The notes under the pieces: model-generated
Told to the model about the DNA's origin: nothing
Seen by the model: only the letters and a program-made list of their open reading frames with translations
The model's database searches: none
Program-made: the position numbers and the translations under genes
From: Antedon bifida
Lineage: Eukaryota; Echinodermata; Crinoidea; Comatulida; Antedonidae
Direction: 5' to 3'
DNA length: 64,000 bases
Assembly: GCA_963402885.1 (NCBI GenBank)
Contig: OY727098.1
Coordinates: 11,766,717 to 11,830,716, forward strand
Part shown: positions 36,640 to 48,780 of the stretch, piece after piece
How the letters are laid out: each line of letters begins with the position of its first letter
How positions within the stretch are numbered: position 1 is the stretch's first letter

Positions 36640-36920
36640 TTGATGTTTTTATGTTAACAAGTTTTTTCGAAAATCACCCAAATGGTCTAAAGCGTCTCCA
36701 AATTCGATTTGATGCTATTCTAATCACTTTGGTGTTTTTATGTTAACAAGTTTTTTCGAAAATCACAAAATGGTCTAAAACGTCTCCAAATGCGATTTGA
36801 AGCTATTCTGTACACTTTGATGTTTTGTGTGAAAATTTTTTATCGAAATGCTCAAAATGGTCTAAAACGTTTTTAAATACGATATTAAGCTCTTTTGTGC
36901 TCTTTGATGTTTTTGTGTAA
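36640..36920. repeat. Diverged satellite subfamily, patch 4 (short)
   Basis: Short patch with ATCACCCAAATGGTCTAAAG and CCAAATTCGATTTGATGC, followed by a b monomer reading TTTTTTATCGAAATGC and then TAAGCTCTTTTG. The same order occurs 11863 bp later near 48.5-48.78 kb, so both are copies of one event. Confidence 0.75.
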
Positions 36921-39652
36921 CCAAGTTTTTTCGAAAATCACAAAATGGTCTAAAACGTCTCCAAATGCGATTTGAAGCTATTCTAAGCACTTTGGTGTTT
37001 TTATGTTAACAAGTTTTTTCGAAAATCACAAAATGGTCTAAAACGTTTTTAAATACGATATTAAGCTATTTTGTGCTCTTTGATGTTTTTGTGTGAAAAG
37101 TTTTATCGAATTGCTCAAAATGGTCTAAAACGGTTTCTAATGAGATTTTAAGCACTTTGATGTTTTTCTGTAACCAAGTTTTTTTCGAAAATCACAAAAT
37201 GGTCTAAAACGTCTCCAAATGCGATTTGAAGCTATTCTAAGCACTTTGGTGTTTTTATGTTAACATGTTTTTTCGAAAATAACAAAATGGTCTAAAATGT
37301 CTCCAAATGCGATTTGAAGCTATTCTTAGCACTTTGGTGTTTTTATGTTAACAAGTTTTTTCGAAAATCACAAAATGGTCTAAAACGTCTCCAAATGCGA
37401 TTTGAAGCTATTCTAAGCACTTTGGTGTTTTTATGTTAACAAGTTTTTTCGAAAATCACAAAATGGTCTAAAACGTCTCCAAATGCGATTTGAAGCTATT
37501 CTGCACACTTTGATGTTTTGTGTGAAAAATTTTTGTCGAAATGCTCAAAATGGTCTAAAACGTTTTTAAATACGATATTAAGTTATTTTGTGCTCTTTGA
37601 TGTTTTTATGTGAAAAGTTTTATCGAATTGCTCAAAATGGTCTAAAATGGTTTATAATGAGATTTTAAGCAATTTGATGTTTTTGTGTAACCAAGTTTTT
37701 TCGAAAATCACAAAATGGTCTAAAACGTCTCCAAATGCGATTTGAAGCTATTCTAAGCACTTTGGTGTTTTTATGTTAACAAGTTTTTTCGAAAATCACA
37801 GAATGGTCTAAAACGTCTCCAAATGCGATTTGAAGCTATTCTGTAGACTTTGATGTTTTTTGTGAAACATTTTTGTCGAAATGCTCAAAATGGTCTAAAA
37901 CGTTTTTAAATACGATATTAAGCTATTTTGTGCTCTTTGATGTTTTTGTGTGAAAAGTTTTATCGAATTGCTCAAAATGGTCTAAAACGGTTTATAATGA
38001 GATTTTAAGCACTTTGATGTTTTTGTGTAACCAAGTTTTTTCGAAAATCACAAAATGGTCTAAAACGTCTCCAAATGCGATTTGAAGCTATTCTAAGCAC
38101 TTTGGTGTTTTTATGATAACAAGTTTTTTCGAAAATCACAAAATGGTCTAAAACGTCTCCAAATGCGATTTGAAGCTATTCTAAGCACTTTGGTGTTTTT
38201 ATGTTAACAAGTTTTTTCGAAAATCACAAAATGGTCTAAAACGTTTTTAAATACGATATTAAGCTATTTTGTGCTCTTTGATGTTTTTGTGTGAAAAGTT
38301 TTATCGAATTGCTCAAAATGGTCTAAAACGGTTTCTAATGAGATTTTAAGCACTTTGATGTTTTTCTGTAACCAAGTTTTTTCGAAAATCACAAAATGGT
38401 CTAAAACGTCTCCAAATGCGATTTGAAGCTATTCTAAGCACTTTGGTGTTTTTATGTTAACAAGTTTTTTCGAAAATAACAAAATGGTCTAAAATGTCTC
38501 CAAATGCGATTTGAAGCTATTCTTAGCACTTTGGTGTTTTTATGTTAACAAGTTTTTTCGAAAATCACAAAATGGTCTAAAACGTCTCCAAATGCGATTT
38601 GAAGCTATTCTGCACACTTTGATGTTTGGTGTGAAAAATTTTTGTCGAAATGCTCAAAATGGTCTAAAACGTTTTTAAATACGATATTAAGCTATTTTGT
38701 GCTCTTTGATGTTTTTGTGTGAAAAGTTTTATCGAATTGCTCAAAATGGTCTAAAACGGTTTATAATGAGATTTTAAGCACTTTGATGTTTTTGTGTAAC
38801 CAAGTTTTTTCGAAAATCACAAAATGGTCTAAAACGTCTCCAAATGCGATTTGAAGCTATTCTAAGCACTTTGGTGTTTTTATGTTAACAAGTTCTTTCG
38901 AAAATCACAAAATGGTCTAAAACGTTTTTAAATACGATATTAAGCTATTTTGTGCTCTTTGATGTTTTTGTGTGAAAAGTTTTATCGAATTGCTCAAAAT
39001 GGTCTAAAACGGTTTATAATGAGATTTTAAGCACTTTGATGTTTTTGTGTAACCAAGTTTTTTCGAAAATCACAAAATGGTCTAAAACGTCTCCAAATGC
39101 GATTTGAAGCTATTCTAAGCACTTTGGTGTTTTTATGATAACAAGTTTTTTCGAAAATCACAAAATGGTCTAAAACGTCTCCAAATGCGATTTGAAGCTA
39201 TTCTAAGCACTTTGGTGTTTTTATGTTAACAAGTTTTTTCGAAAATCACAAAATGGTCTAAAACGTTTTTAAATACGATATTAAGCTATTTTGTGCTCTT
39301 TGATGTTTTTGTGTGAAAAGTTTTATCGAATTGCTCAAAATGGTCTAAAACGGTTTCTAATGAGATTTTAAGCACTTTGATGTTTTTCTGTAACCAAGTT
39401 TGTTCGAAAATCACAAAATGGTCTAAAACGTCTCCAAATGCGATTTGAAGCTATTCTAAGCACTTTGGTGTTTTTATGATAACAAGTTTTTTCGAAAATC
39501 ACAAAATGGTCTAAAACGTCTCCAAATGCGATTTGAAGCTATTCTAAGCACTTTGGTGTTTTTATGTTAACAAGTTTTTTCGAAAATCACAAAATGGTCT
39601 AAAACGTCTCCAAATGCGATTTGAAGCTATTCTAAGCACTTTGGTGTTTTTA

Positions 39653-42600
39653 TGTTAACAAGTTTTTTCGAAAATCACAAAATGGTCTAAAACGTCTCCA
39701 AATGCGATTTGAAGCTATTCTGTAGACTTTGATGTTATTTGTGAAAAATTTTTGTCGAAATGCTCAAAATGGTCTAAAACGTTTTTAAATACGATATTAA
39801 GCTATTTTGTGCTCTTTGATGTTTTTGTGTGAAAAGTTTTACCGAATTGCTCAAAATGGTCTAAAACGGTTTCTAATGAGATTTAAAGCACTTTGATGTT
39901 TTTCTGTAACCAAGTTTTTTCGAAAATCACAAAATGGTCTAAAACGTCTCCAAATGCGATTTGAAGCTATTCTGCACACTTTGATGTTTTGTGTGAAACA
40001 TTTTTGTCGAAATGCTCAAAATGGTCTAAAACGTTTTTAAATACGATATTAAGCTATTTTGTGCTCTTTGATGTTTTTGTGTGAAAAGTTTTATCGAATT
40101 GCTCAAAATGGTCTAAAACGGTTTCTAATGAGATTTTAAGCACTTTGATGTTTTTCTGTAACCAAGTTTTTTCGAAAATCACAAAATGGTCTAAAACGTC
40201 TCCAAATGCGATTTGAAGCTATTCTAAGCACTTTGGTGTTTTTATGTTAACATGTTTTTTCGAAAATAACAAAATGGTCTAAAATGTCTCCAAATGCGAT
40301 TTGAAGCTATTCTTAGCACTTTGGTGTTTTTCTATAACCAAGTTTTTTCGAAAATCACAAAATGGTCTAAAACGTCTCCAAATGCGATTTGAAGCTATTC
40401 TAAGCACTTTGGTGTTTTTATGTTAACAAGTTTTTTCGAAAATAACAAAATGGTCTAAAATGTCTCCAAATGCGATTTGAAGCTATTCTTAGCACTTTGG
40501 TGTTTTTATGTTAACAAGTTTTTTCGAAAATCACAAAATGGTCTAAAACGTCTCCAAATGCGATTTGAAGCTATTCTGCACACTTTGATGTTTTGTGTGA
40601 AAAATTTTTGTCGAAATGCTCAAAATGGTCTAAAACGTTTTTAAATACGATATTAAGCTATTTTGTGCTCTTTGATGTTTTTGTGTGAAAAGTTTTATCG
40701 AATTGCTCAAAATGGTCTAAAACGGTTTATAATGAGATTTTAAGCACTTTGATGTTTTTGTGTAACCAAGTTTTTTCGAAAATCACAAAATGGTCTAAAA
40801 CATCTCCAAATGCGATTTGAAGCTAATCTAAGCACTTTGGTGTTTTTATGTTAACAAGTTCTTTCGAAAATCACAAAATGGTCTAAAACGTTTTTAAATA
40901 CGATATTAAGCTATTTTGTGCTCTTTGATGTTTTTGTGTGAAAAGTTTTATCGAATTGCTCAAAATGGTCTAAAACGGTTTATAATGAGATTTTAAGCAC
41001 TTTGATGTTTTTGTGTAACCAAGTTTTTTCGAAAATCACAAAATGGTCTAAAACGTCTCCAAATGCGATTTGAAGCTATTCTAAGCACTTTGGTGTTTTT
41101 ATGATAACAAGTTTTTTCGAAAATCACAAAATGGTCTAAAACGTCTCCAAATGCGATTTGAAGCTATTCTAAGCACTTTGGTGTTTTTATGTTAACAATT
41201 TTTTTCGAAAATCATAAAATGGTCTAAAACGTTTTTAAATACGATATTAAGCTATTTTGTGCTCTTTGATGTTTTTGTGTGAAAAGTTTTATCGAATTGC
41301 TCAAAATGGTCTAAAACGGTTTCTAATGAGATTTTAAGCACTTTGATGTTTTTCTGTAACCAAGTTTGTTCGAAAATGACAAAATGGTCTAAAACGTCTC
41401 CAAATGCGATTTGAAGCTATTCTAAGCACTTTGGTGTTTTTATGTTAACAAGTTTTTTCGAAAAAAACAAAATGGTCTAAAATGTCTCAAAATGCGATTT
41501 GAAGCTATTCTTAGCACTTTGGTGTTTTTATGTTAACAAGTTTTTTCGAAAATCACAAAATGGTCTAAAACGTCTCCAAATGCGATTTGAAGCTATTCTG
41601 CACGCTTTGATGTTTTGTGTGAACAATTTTTGTCGAAATGCTCAAAATGTTCTAAAACGTTTTTAAATACGATATTAAGCTATTTTGTGCTCTTTGTTGT
41701 TTTTGTGTGAAAAGTTTTATCGAATTGCTCAAAATGGTCTAAAACGGTTTATAATGAGATTTTAAGCACTTTGATGTTTTTGTGTAACCAAGTTTTTTCG
41801 AAAATCACAAAATGGTCTAAAACGTCTCCAAATGCGATTTGAAGCTATTCTAAGCACTTTGGTGTTTTTATGTTAACAAGTTCTTTCGAAAATCACAAAA
41901 TGGTCTAAACGTTTTTAAATACGATATTAAGCTATTTTGTGCTCTTTGATGTTTTTGTGTGAAAAGTTTTATCGAATTGCTCAAAATGGTCTAAAACGGT
42001 TTCTAATGAGATTTTAAGCACTTTGATGTTTTTATGTTACCAAGTTTTTTCGAAAATCACCCAAATGGTCTAAAGCGTCTCCAAATTCGATTTGATGCTA
42101 TTCTAATCACTTTGGTGTTTTTATGTTAACAAGTTTTTTCGAAAATCGCAAAATGGTTTAAAACGTCTCCAAACGCGATTTGGAGCTATTCTAACACCTT
42201 GGTGTTTTTATGTTAACAAGTTTGTTCGAAAATCACAAATAGGTCTATAACGTCTCTAAATGAGATTTGAAGTTATTCTTAGCACTTTGGTGTTTTGTGT
42301 GAACAATTTTTGTCGAAATGCTCAAAATGGTCTAAAACGTTTTTAAATACGATATTAAGCTATTTTGTGCTCTTTGATGATTTTGTGTGAAAAGTTTTAT
42401 CGAAATCCTCAAAATGGTCTAAAACGGTTTCTAATGTGATTTTAAGGACTTTGATGTTTTTGTGTAACCAAGTTTTTTCGAAAATCACAAAATGGTCTAA
42501 AACGTCTCCAAATGCGATTTGAAGCTATTCTAAGTACTTTGGTGTTTTTATGTTAACAAGTTTTTTCGAAAATCACAAAATGGTCTAAAACGTCTCTAAA

Positions 42601-43103
42601 TGCGATTTGAAGCTATTCTGTACACTTTGATGTTTTGTGTGAAAAATTTTTGTCGAAATGCTCAAAATGGTCTAAAACGTTTTTAAATACGATATTAAGT
42701 TATTTTGTGCTCTTTGATGTTTTTGTGTGAAAAGTTTTATCGAATTGCTCAAAATGGTCTAAAACGGTTTCTAATGAGATTTTAAGCACTTTGATGATTT
42801 TATGTTAACAAGTTTTTTCGAAAATCACCCAAATGGTCTAAAGCGTCTCCAAATTCGATTTGATGCTATTCTAATCACTTTGGTGTTTTTATGTTAACAA
42901 GTTTTTTCGAAAATCGCAAAATGGTTTAAAACGTCTCCAAATGCGATTTGAAGCTATTCTAACACTTTGGTGTTTTTATGTTAACAAGTTTTTTCGAAAA
43001 TCACAAATAGGTCTATAACGTCTCTAAATGAGATTTGAAGTTATTCTTAGCACTTTGGTGTTTTGTGTGAACAATTTTTGTCGAAATGCTCAAAATGGTC
43101 TAA
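39653..43103. repeat. Segmental copy of 22.6-26.05 kb (offset 17053 bp)
   Basis: Partner of the 22.6-26.05 kb block with the same rare variants in the same order. Private changes include AGCTAATCTAAGC near 40822, CTTTGTTGTTTTT near 41695, CTAAACGTT near 41907 and GTCTCCAAACGCG near 42166. Beyond it, from about 43.1 to 43.6 kb, the sequence instead matches the 32.8-33.3 kb patch at an offset of 10317 bp. Confidence 0.82.
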
Positions 43104-43600
43104 AACGTTTTTAAATACGATATTAAGCTATTTTGTGCTCTTTGATGTTTTTGTGTGATAAGTTTTATCGAAATCCTCAAAATGGTCTAAAACGGTTTCT
43201 AATGTGATTTTAAGGACTTTGATGTTTTTGGGTAACCAAGTTTTTTCGAAAATCACAAAATGGTCTAAAACGTCTCCAAATGCGATTTGAAGCTATTCTA
43301 AGTACTTTCGTGTTTTTATGTTAACAAGTTTTTTCGAAAATCACAAAATGGTCTAAAACGTCTCTAAATGCGATTTGAAGCTATTCTGTACACTTTGATG
43401 TTTTGTGTGAAAAATTTTTGTCGAAATGCTCAAAATGGTCTAAAACGTTTTTAAATACGATATTAAGCTCTTTTGTGCTCTTTGATGTTTTTGTGTGAAA
43501 AGTTTTATCGAAATCCTCAAAATGGTCTAAAACGGTTTCTAATGAGATTTTAAGCAATTTGATGTTTTTGTGTAACCAAGTTTTTTCGAAAATCACAAAA
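42020..43600. repeat. Diverged satellite subfamily, patch 5
   Basis: Largest patch. It combines the arrangement of patch 1 (to about 43.1 kb, offset 17053) with that of patch 3 (about 42.9-43.55 kb, offset 10317), and so bridges the two. The 71-codon minus-strand frame at 43381-43596 corresponds to the one at 33064-33279. It ends at a return to standard monomers with GCAATTTGATG near 43555. Confidence 0.8.
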
Positions 43601-43699
43601 TGGTCTAAAACGTCTCCAAATGCGATTTGAAGCTATTCTAAGCACTTTGGTGTTTTTATGTTAACAAGTTTTTTCGAAAATCACAAAATGGTCTAAAAC

Positions 43700-46003
43700 G
43701 TCTCCAAATGCGATTTGAAGCTATTCTGTACACTTTGATGGTTTTTGTGAAAAATTTTTGTCGAAATGCTCAAAATGGTCTAAAACGTTTTTAAATACGA
43801 TATTAAGCTATTTTGTGCTCTTTGATGTTTTGTGTGAACATTTTTTGTCGAAATGCTCAAAATGGTCTAAAACGTTTTTAAATACGATATTAAGCTATTT
43901 TGTGCTCTTTGATGTTTTTGTGTGAAAAGTTTTATCGAATTGCTCAAAATGGTCTAAAACGGTTTCTAATGAGATTTTAAGCACTTTGATGTTTTTCTAT
44001 AACCAAGTTTTTTCGAAAATCACAAAATGGTCTAAAACGTCTCCAAATGCGATTTGAAGCTATTCTAAGCACTTTGGTGTTTTTATGTTAACAAGTTTTT
44101 TCGAAAATAACAAAATGGTCTAAAATGTCTCCAAATGCGATTTGAAGCTATTCTTAGCACTTTGGTGTTTTTATGTTAACAAGTTTTTTCGAAAATCACA
44201 AAATGGTCTAAAACGTCTCCAAATGCGATTTGAAGCTATTCTGCACACTTTGATGTTTTGTGTGAAAAATTTTTGTCGAAATGCTCAAAATGGTCTAAAA
44301 CGTTTTTAAATACGATATTAAGTTATTTTGTGCTCTTTGATGTTTTTATGTGAAAAGTTTTATCGAATTGCTCAAAATGGTCTAAAATGGTTTATAATGA
44401 GATTTTAAGCAATTTGATGTTTTTGTGTAACCAAGTTTTTTCGAAAATCACAAAATGGTCTAAAACGTCTCCAAATGCGATTTGAAGCTATTCTAAGCAC
44501 TTTGGTGTTTTTATGTTAACAAGTTTTTTCGAAAATCACAAAATGGTCTAAAACGTCTCCAAATGCGATTTGAAGCTATTCTGCACACTTTGATGTTTTG
44601 TGTGAAAAATTTTTGTCGAAATGCTCAAAATGGTCTAAAACGTTTTTAAATACGATATTAAGCTATTTTGTGCTCTTTGATGTTTTTGTGTGAAAAGTTT
44701 TATCGAATTGCTCAAAATGGTCTAAAACGGTTTCTAATGAGATTTAAAGCACTTTGATGTTTTTCTGTAACCAAGTTTTTTCGAAAATCACAAAATGGTC
44801 TAAAACGTCTCCAAATGCGATTTGAAGCTATTCTGCACACTTTGATGTTTTGTGTGAAACATTTTTGTCGAAATGCTCAAAATGGTCTAAAACGTTTTTA
44901 AATACGATATTAAGCTATTTTGTGCTCTTTGATGTTTTTGTGTGAAAAGTTTTATCGAATTGCTCAAAATGGTCTAAAACGGTTTCTAATGAGATTTTAA
45001 GCACTTTGATGTTTTTCTGTAACCAAGTTTTTTCGAAAATCACAAAATGGTCTAAAACGTCTCCAAATGCGATTTGAAGCTATTCTAAGCACTTTGGTGT
45101 TTTTATGTTAACAAGTTTTTTCGAAAATAACAAAATGGTCTAAAATGTCTCCAAATGCGATTTGAAGCTATTCTTAGCACTTTGGTGTTTTTATGTTAAC
45201 AAGTTTTTTCGAAAATCACAAAATGGTCTAAAACGTCTCCAAATGCGATTTGAAGCTATTCTGCACACTTTGATGTTTTGTGTGAAAAATTTTTGTCGAA
45301 ATGCTCAAAATGGTCTAAAACGTTTTTAAATACGATATTAAGCTATTTTGTGCTCTTTGATGTTTTTGTGTGAAAAGTTTTATCGAATTGCTCAAAATGG
45401 TCTAAAACGGTTTATAATGAGATTTTAAGCACTTTGATGTTTTTGTGTAACCAAGTTTTTTCGAAAATCACAAAATGGTCTAAAACGTCTCCAAATGCGA
45501 TTTGAAGCTATTCTAAGCACTTTGGTGTTTTTATGTTAACAAGTTCTTTCGAAAATCACAAAATGGTCTAAAACGTTTTTAAATACGATATTAAGCTATT
45601 TTGTGCTCTTTGATGTTTTTGTGTGAAAAGTTTTATCGAATTGCTCAAAATGGTCTAAAACGGTTTATAATGAGATTTTAAGCACTTTGATGTTTTTGTG
45701 TAACCAAGTTTTTTCGAAAATCACAAAATGGTCTAAAACGTCTCCAAATGCGATTTGAAGCTATTCTAAGCACTTTGGTGTTTTTATGATAACAAGTTTT
45801 TTCGAAAATCACAAAATGGTCTAAAACGTCTCCAAATGCGATTTGAAGCTATTCTAAGCACTTTGGTGTTTTTATGTTAACAAGTTTTTTCGAAAATCAC
45901 AAAATGGTCTAAAACGTCTCCAAATGCGATTTGAAGCTATTCTAAGCACTTTGGTGTTTTTATGTTAACAAGTTTTTTCGAAAATCACAAAATGGTCTAA
46001 AAC
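43700..46003. repeat. Higher-order repeat variant, 2304 bp
   Basis: From GTCTCC before CTGTACACTTTGATGG at 43700 to the same point at 46004. The order of marked monomers (TGTGAACATTTTTTG, TTTTTCTATAACC, ATGTGAAAAG with CTAAAATGG, TGTGAAACATTTTTG, the GTTCTTTCG chimera, ATGATAACAAG, a run of a monomers) follows the 2555-bp version at 15-22 kb, but this copy is about one 252-bp trimer shorter. It is the clearest evidence of a basic HOR near 2.3 kb that expands by whole trimers. Confidence 0.75.
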
Positions 46004-46885
46004 GTCTCCAAATGCGATTTGAAGCTATTCTGTACACTTTGATGGTTTTTGTGAAAAATTTTTGTCGAAATGCTCAAAATGGTCTAAAACGTTTTTAAAT
46101 ACGATATTAAGCTATTTTGTGCTCTTTGATGTTTTGTGTGAACATTTTTTGTCGAAATGCTCAAAATGGTCTAAAACGTTTTTAAATACGATATTAAGCT
46201 ATTTTGTGCTCTTTGATGTTTTTGTGTGAAAAGTTTTATCGAATTGCTCAAAATGGTCTAAAACGGTTTCTAATGAGATTTTAAGCACTTTGATGTTTTT
46301 CTATAACCAAGTTTTTTCGAAAATCACAAAATGGTCTAAAACGTCTCCAAATGCGATTTGAAGCTATTCTAAGCACTTTGGTGTTTTTATGTTAACAAGT
46401 TTTTTCGAAAATAACAAAATGGTCTAAAATGTCTCCAAATGCGATTTGAAGCTATTCTTAGCACTTTGGTGTTTTTATGTTAACAAGTTTTTTCGAAAAT
46501 CACAAAATGGTCTAAAACGTCTCCAAATGCGATTTGAAGCTATTCTGCACACTTTGATGTTTTGTGTGAAAAATTTTTGTCGAAATGCTCAAAATGGTCT
46601 AAAACGTTTTTAAATACGATATTAAGCTATTTTGTGCTCTTTGATGTTTTTATGTGAAAAGTTTTATCGAATTGCTCAAAATGGTCTAAAATGGTTTATA
46701 ATGAGATTTTAAGCAATTTGATGTTTTTGTGTAACCAAGTTTTTTCGAAAATCACAAAATGGTCTAAAACGTCTCCAAATGCGATTTGAAGCTATTCTAA
46801 GCACTTTGGTGTTTTTATGTTAACAAGTTTTTTCGAAAATCACAAAATGGTCTAAAACGTCTCCAAATGCGATTTGAAGCTATTC

Positions 46886-48060
46886 TGTACACTTTGATGT
46901 TTTTTTGAAAAATTTTTGTCGAAATGCTCAAAATGGTCTAAAACGTTTTTAAATACGATATTAAGCTATTTTGTGCTCTTTGATGTTTTGTGTGAACATT
47001 TTTTGTCGAAATGCTCAAAATGGTCTAAAACGTTTTTAAATACGATATTAAGCTATTTTGTGCTCTTTGATGTTTTTGTGTGAAAAGTTTTATCGAATTG
47101 CTCAAAATGGTCTAAAACGGTTTCTAATGAGATTTTAAGCACTTTGATGTTTTTCTATAACCAAGTTTTTTCGAAAATCACAAAATGGTCTAAAACGTCT
47201 CCAAATGCGATTTGAAGCTATTCTAAGCACTTTGGTGTTTTTATGTTAACAAGTTTTTTCGAAAATAACAAAATGGTCTAAAATGTCTCCAAATGCGATT
47301 TGAAGCTATTCTTAGCACTTTGGTGTTTTTATGTTAACAAGTTTTTTCGAAAATCACAAAATGGTCTAAAACGTCTCCAAATGCGATTTGAAGCTATTCT
47401 GCACACTTTAATGTTTTGTGTGAAAAATTTTTGTCGAAATGCTCAAAATGGTCAAAAACGTTTTTAAATACGATATTAAGCTATTTTGTGCTCTTTGATG
47501 TTTTTGTGTGAAAAGTTTTATCGAATTGCTCAAACTGGTCTAAAACGGTTTCTAATGAGATTTTAAGCACTTTGATGTTTTTCTGTAACCAAGTTTTTTC
47601 GAAAATCACAAAATAGTCTAAAACGTCTCCAAATGCGATTTGAAGCTATTCTAAGCACTTTGGTGTTTTTATGTTAACAAGTTTTTTCGAAAATCACAAA
47701 ATGGTCTAAAACGTCTCCAAATGCGATTTGAAGCTATTCTGTACACTTTGATGTTTTTTTGAAAAATTTTTGTCGAAATGCTCAAAATGGTCTAAAACGT
47801 TTTTAAATACGATATTAAGCTATTTTGTGCTCTTTGATGTTTTGTGTGAACATTTTTTGTCGAAATGCTCAAAATGGTCTAAAACGTTTTTAAATACGAT
47901 ATTAAGCTATTTTGTGCTCTTTGATGTTTTTGTGTGAAAAGTTTTATCGAATTGCTCAAAATGGTCTAAAACGGTTTCTAATGAGATTTTAAGCACTTTG
48001 ATGTTTTTCTATAACCAAGTTTTTTCGAAAATCACAAAATGGTCTAAAACGTCTCCAAAT
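46886..48060. repeat. Truncated HOR units with 854-bp spacing
   Basis: CTGTACACTTTGATGTTTTTTTG at about 46884 and again 854 bp later (47738), each followed by TGTGAACATTTTTTG and TTTTTCTATAACC. This is a shortened HOR repeated in tandem, best explained by unequal exchange that dropped most of the unit. Confidence 0.7.
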
Positions 48061-48499
48061 GCGATTTGAAGCTATTCTGCACACTTTGATGTTTTGTGTG
48101 AAAAATTTTTGTCGAAATGCTCAAAATGGTCTAAAACGTTTTTAAATACGATATTAAGCTATTTTGTGCTCTTTGATGTTTTTGTGTGAAAAGTTTTATC
48201 GAATTGCTCAAAATGGTCTAAAACGGTTTATAATGAGATTTTAAGCACTTTGATGTTTTTGTGTAACCAAGTTTTTTCGAAAATCACAAAATGGTCTAAA
48301 ACGTCTCCAAATGCGATTTGAAGCTATTCTAAGCACTTTGGTGTTTTTATGTTAACAAGTTCTTTCGAAAATCACAAAATGGTCTAAAACGTTTTTAAAT
48401 ACGATATTAAGCTATTTTGTGCTCTTTGATGTTTTTGTGTGAAAAGTTTTATCGAATTGCTCAAAATGGTCTAAAACGGTTTATAATGAGATTTTAAGC

Positions 48500-48780
48500 A
48501 CTTTGATGTTTTTATGTTAACAAGTTTTTTCGAAAATCACCCAAATGGTCTAAAGCGTCTCCAAATTCGATTTGATGCTATTCTAATCACTTTGGTGTTT
48601 TTATGTTAACAAGTTTTTTCGAAAATCACAAAATGGTCTAAAACGTCTCCAAATGCGATTTGAAGCTATTCTGTACACTTTGATGTTTTGTGTGAAAATT
48701 TTTTATCGAAATGCTCAAAATGGTCTAAAACGTTTTTAAATACGATATTAAGCTCTTTTGTGCTCTTTGATGTTTTTGTG
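48500..48780. repeat. Diverged satellite subfamily, patch 6 (short)
   Basis: Copy of patch 4 at an offset of 11863 bp, with the same ATCACCCAAATGG, ATTCGATTTGATGC and TTTTTTATCGAAATGC markers. It is bounded by standard monomers on both sides. Confidence 0.75.
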
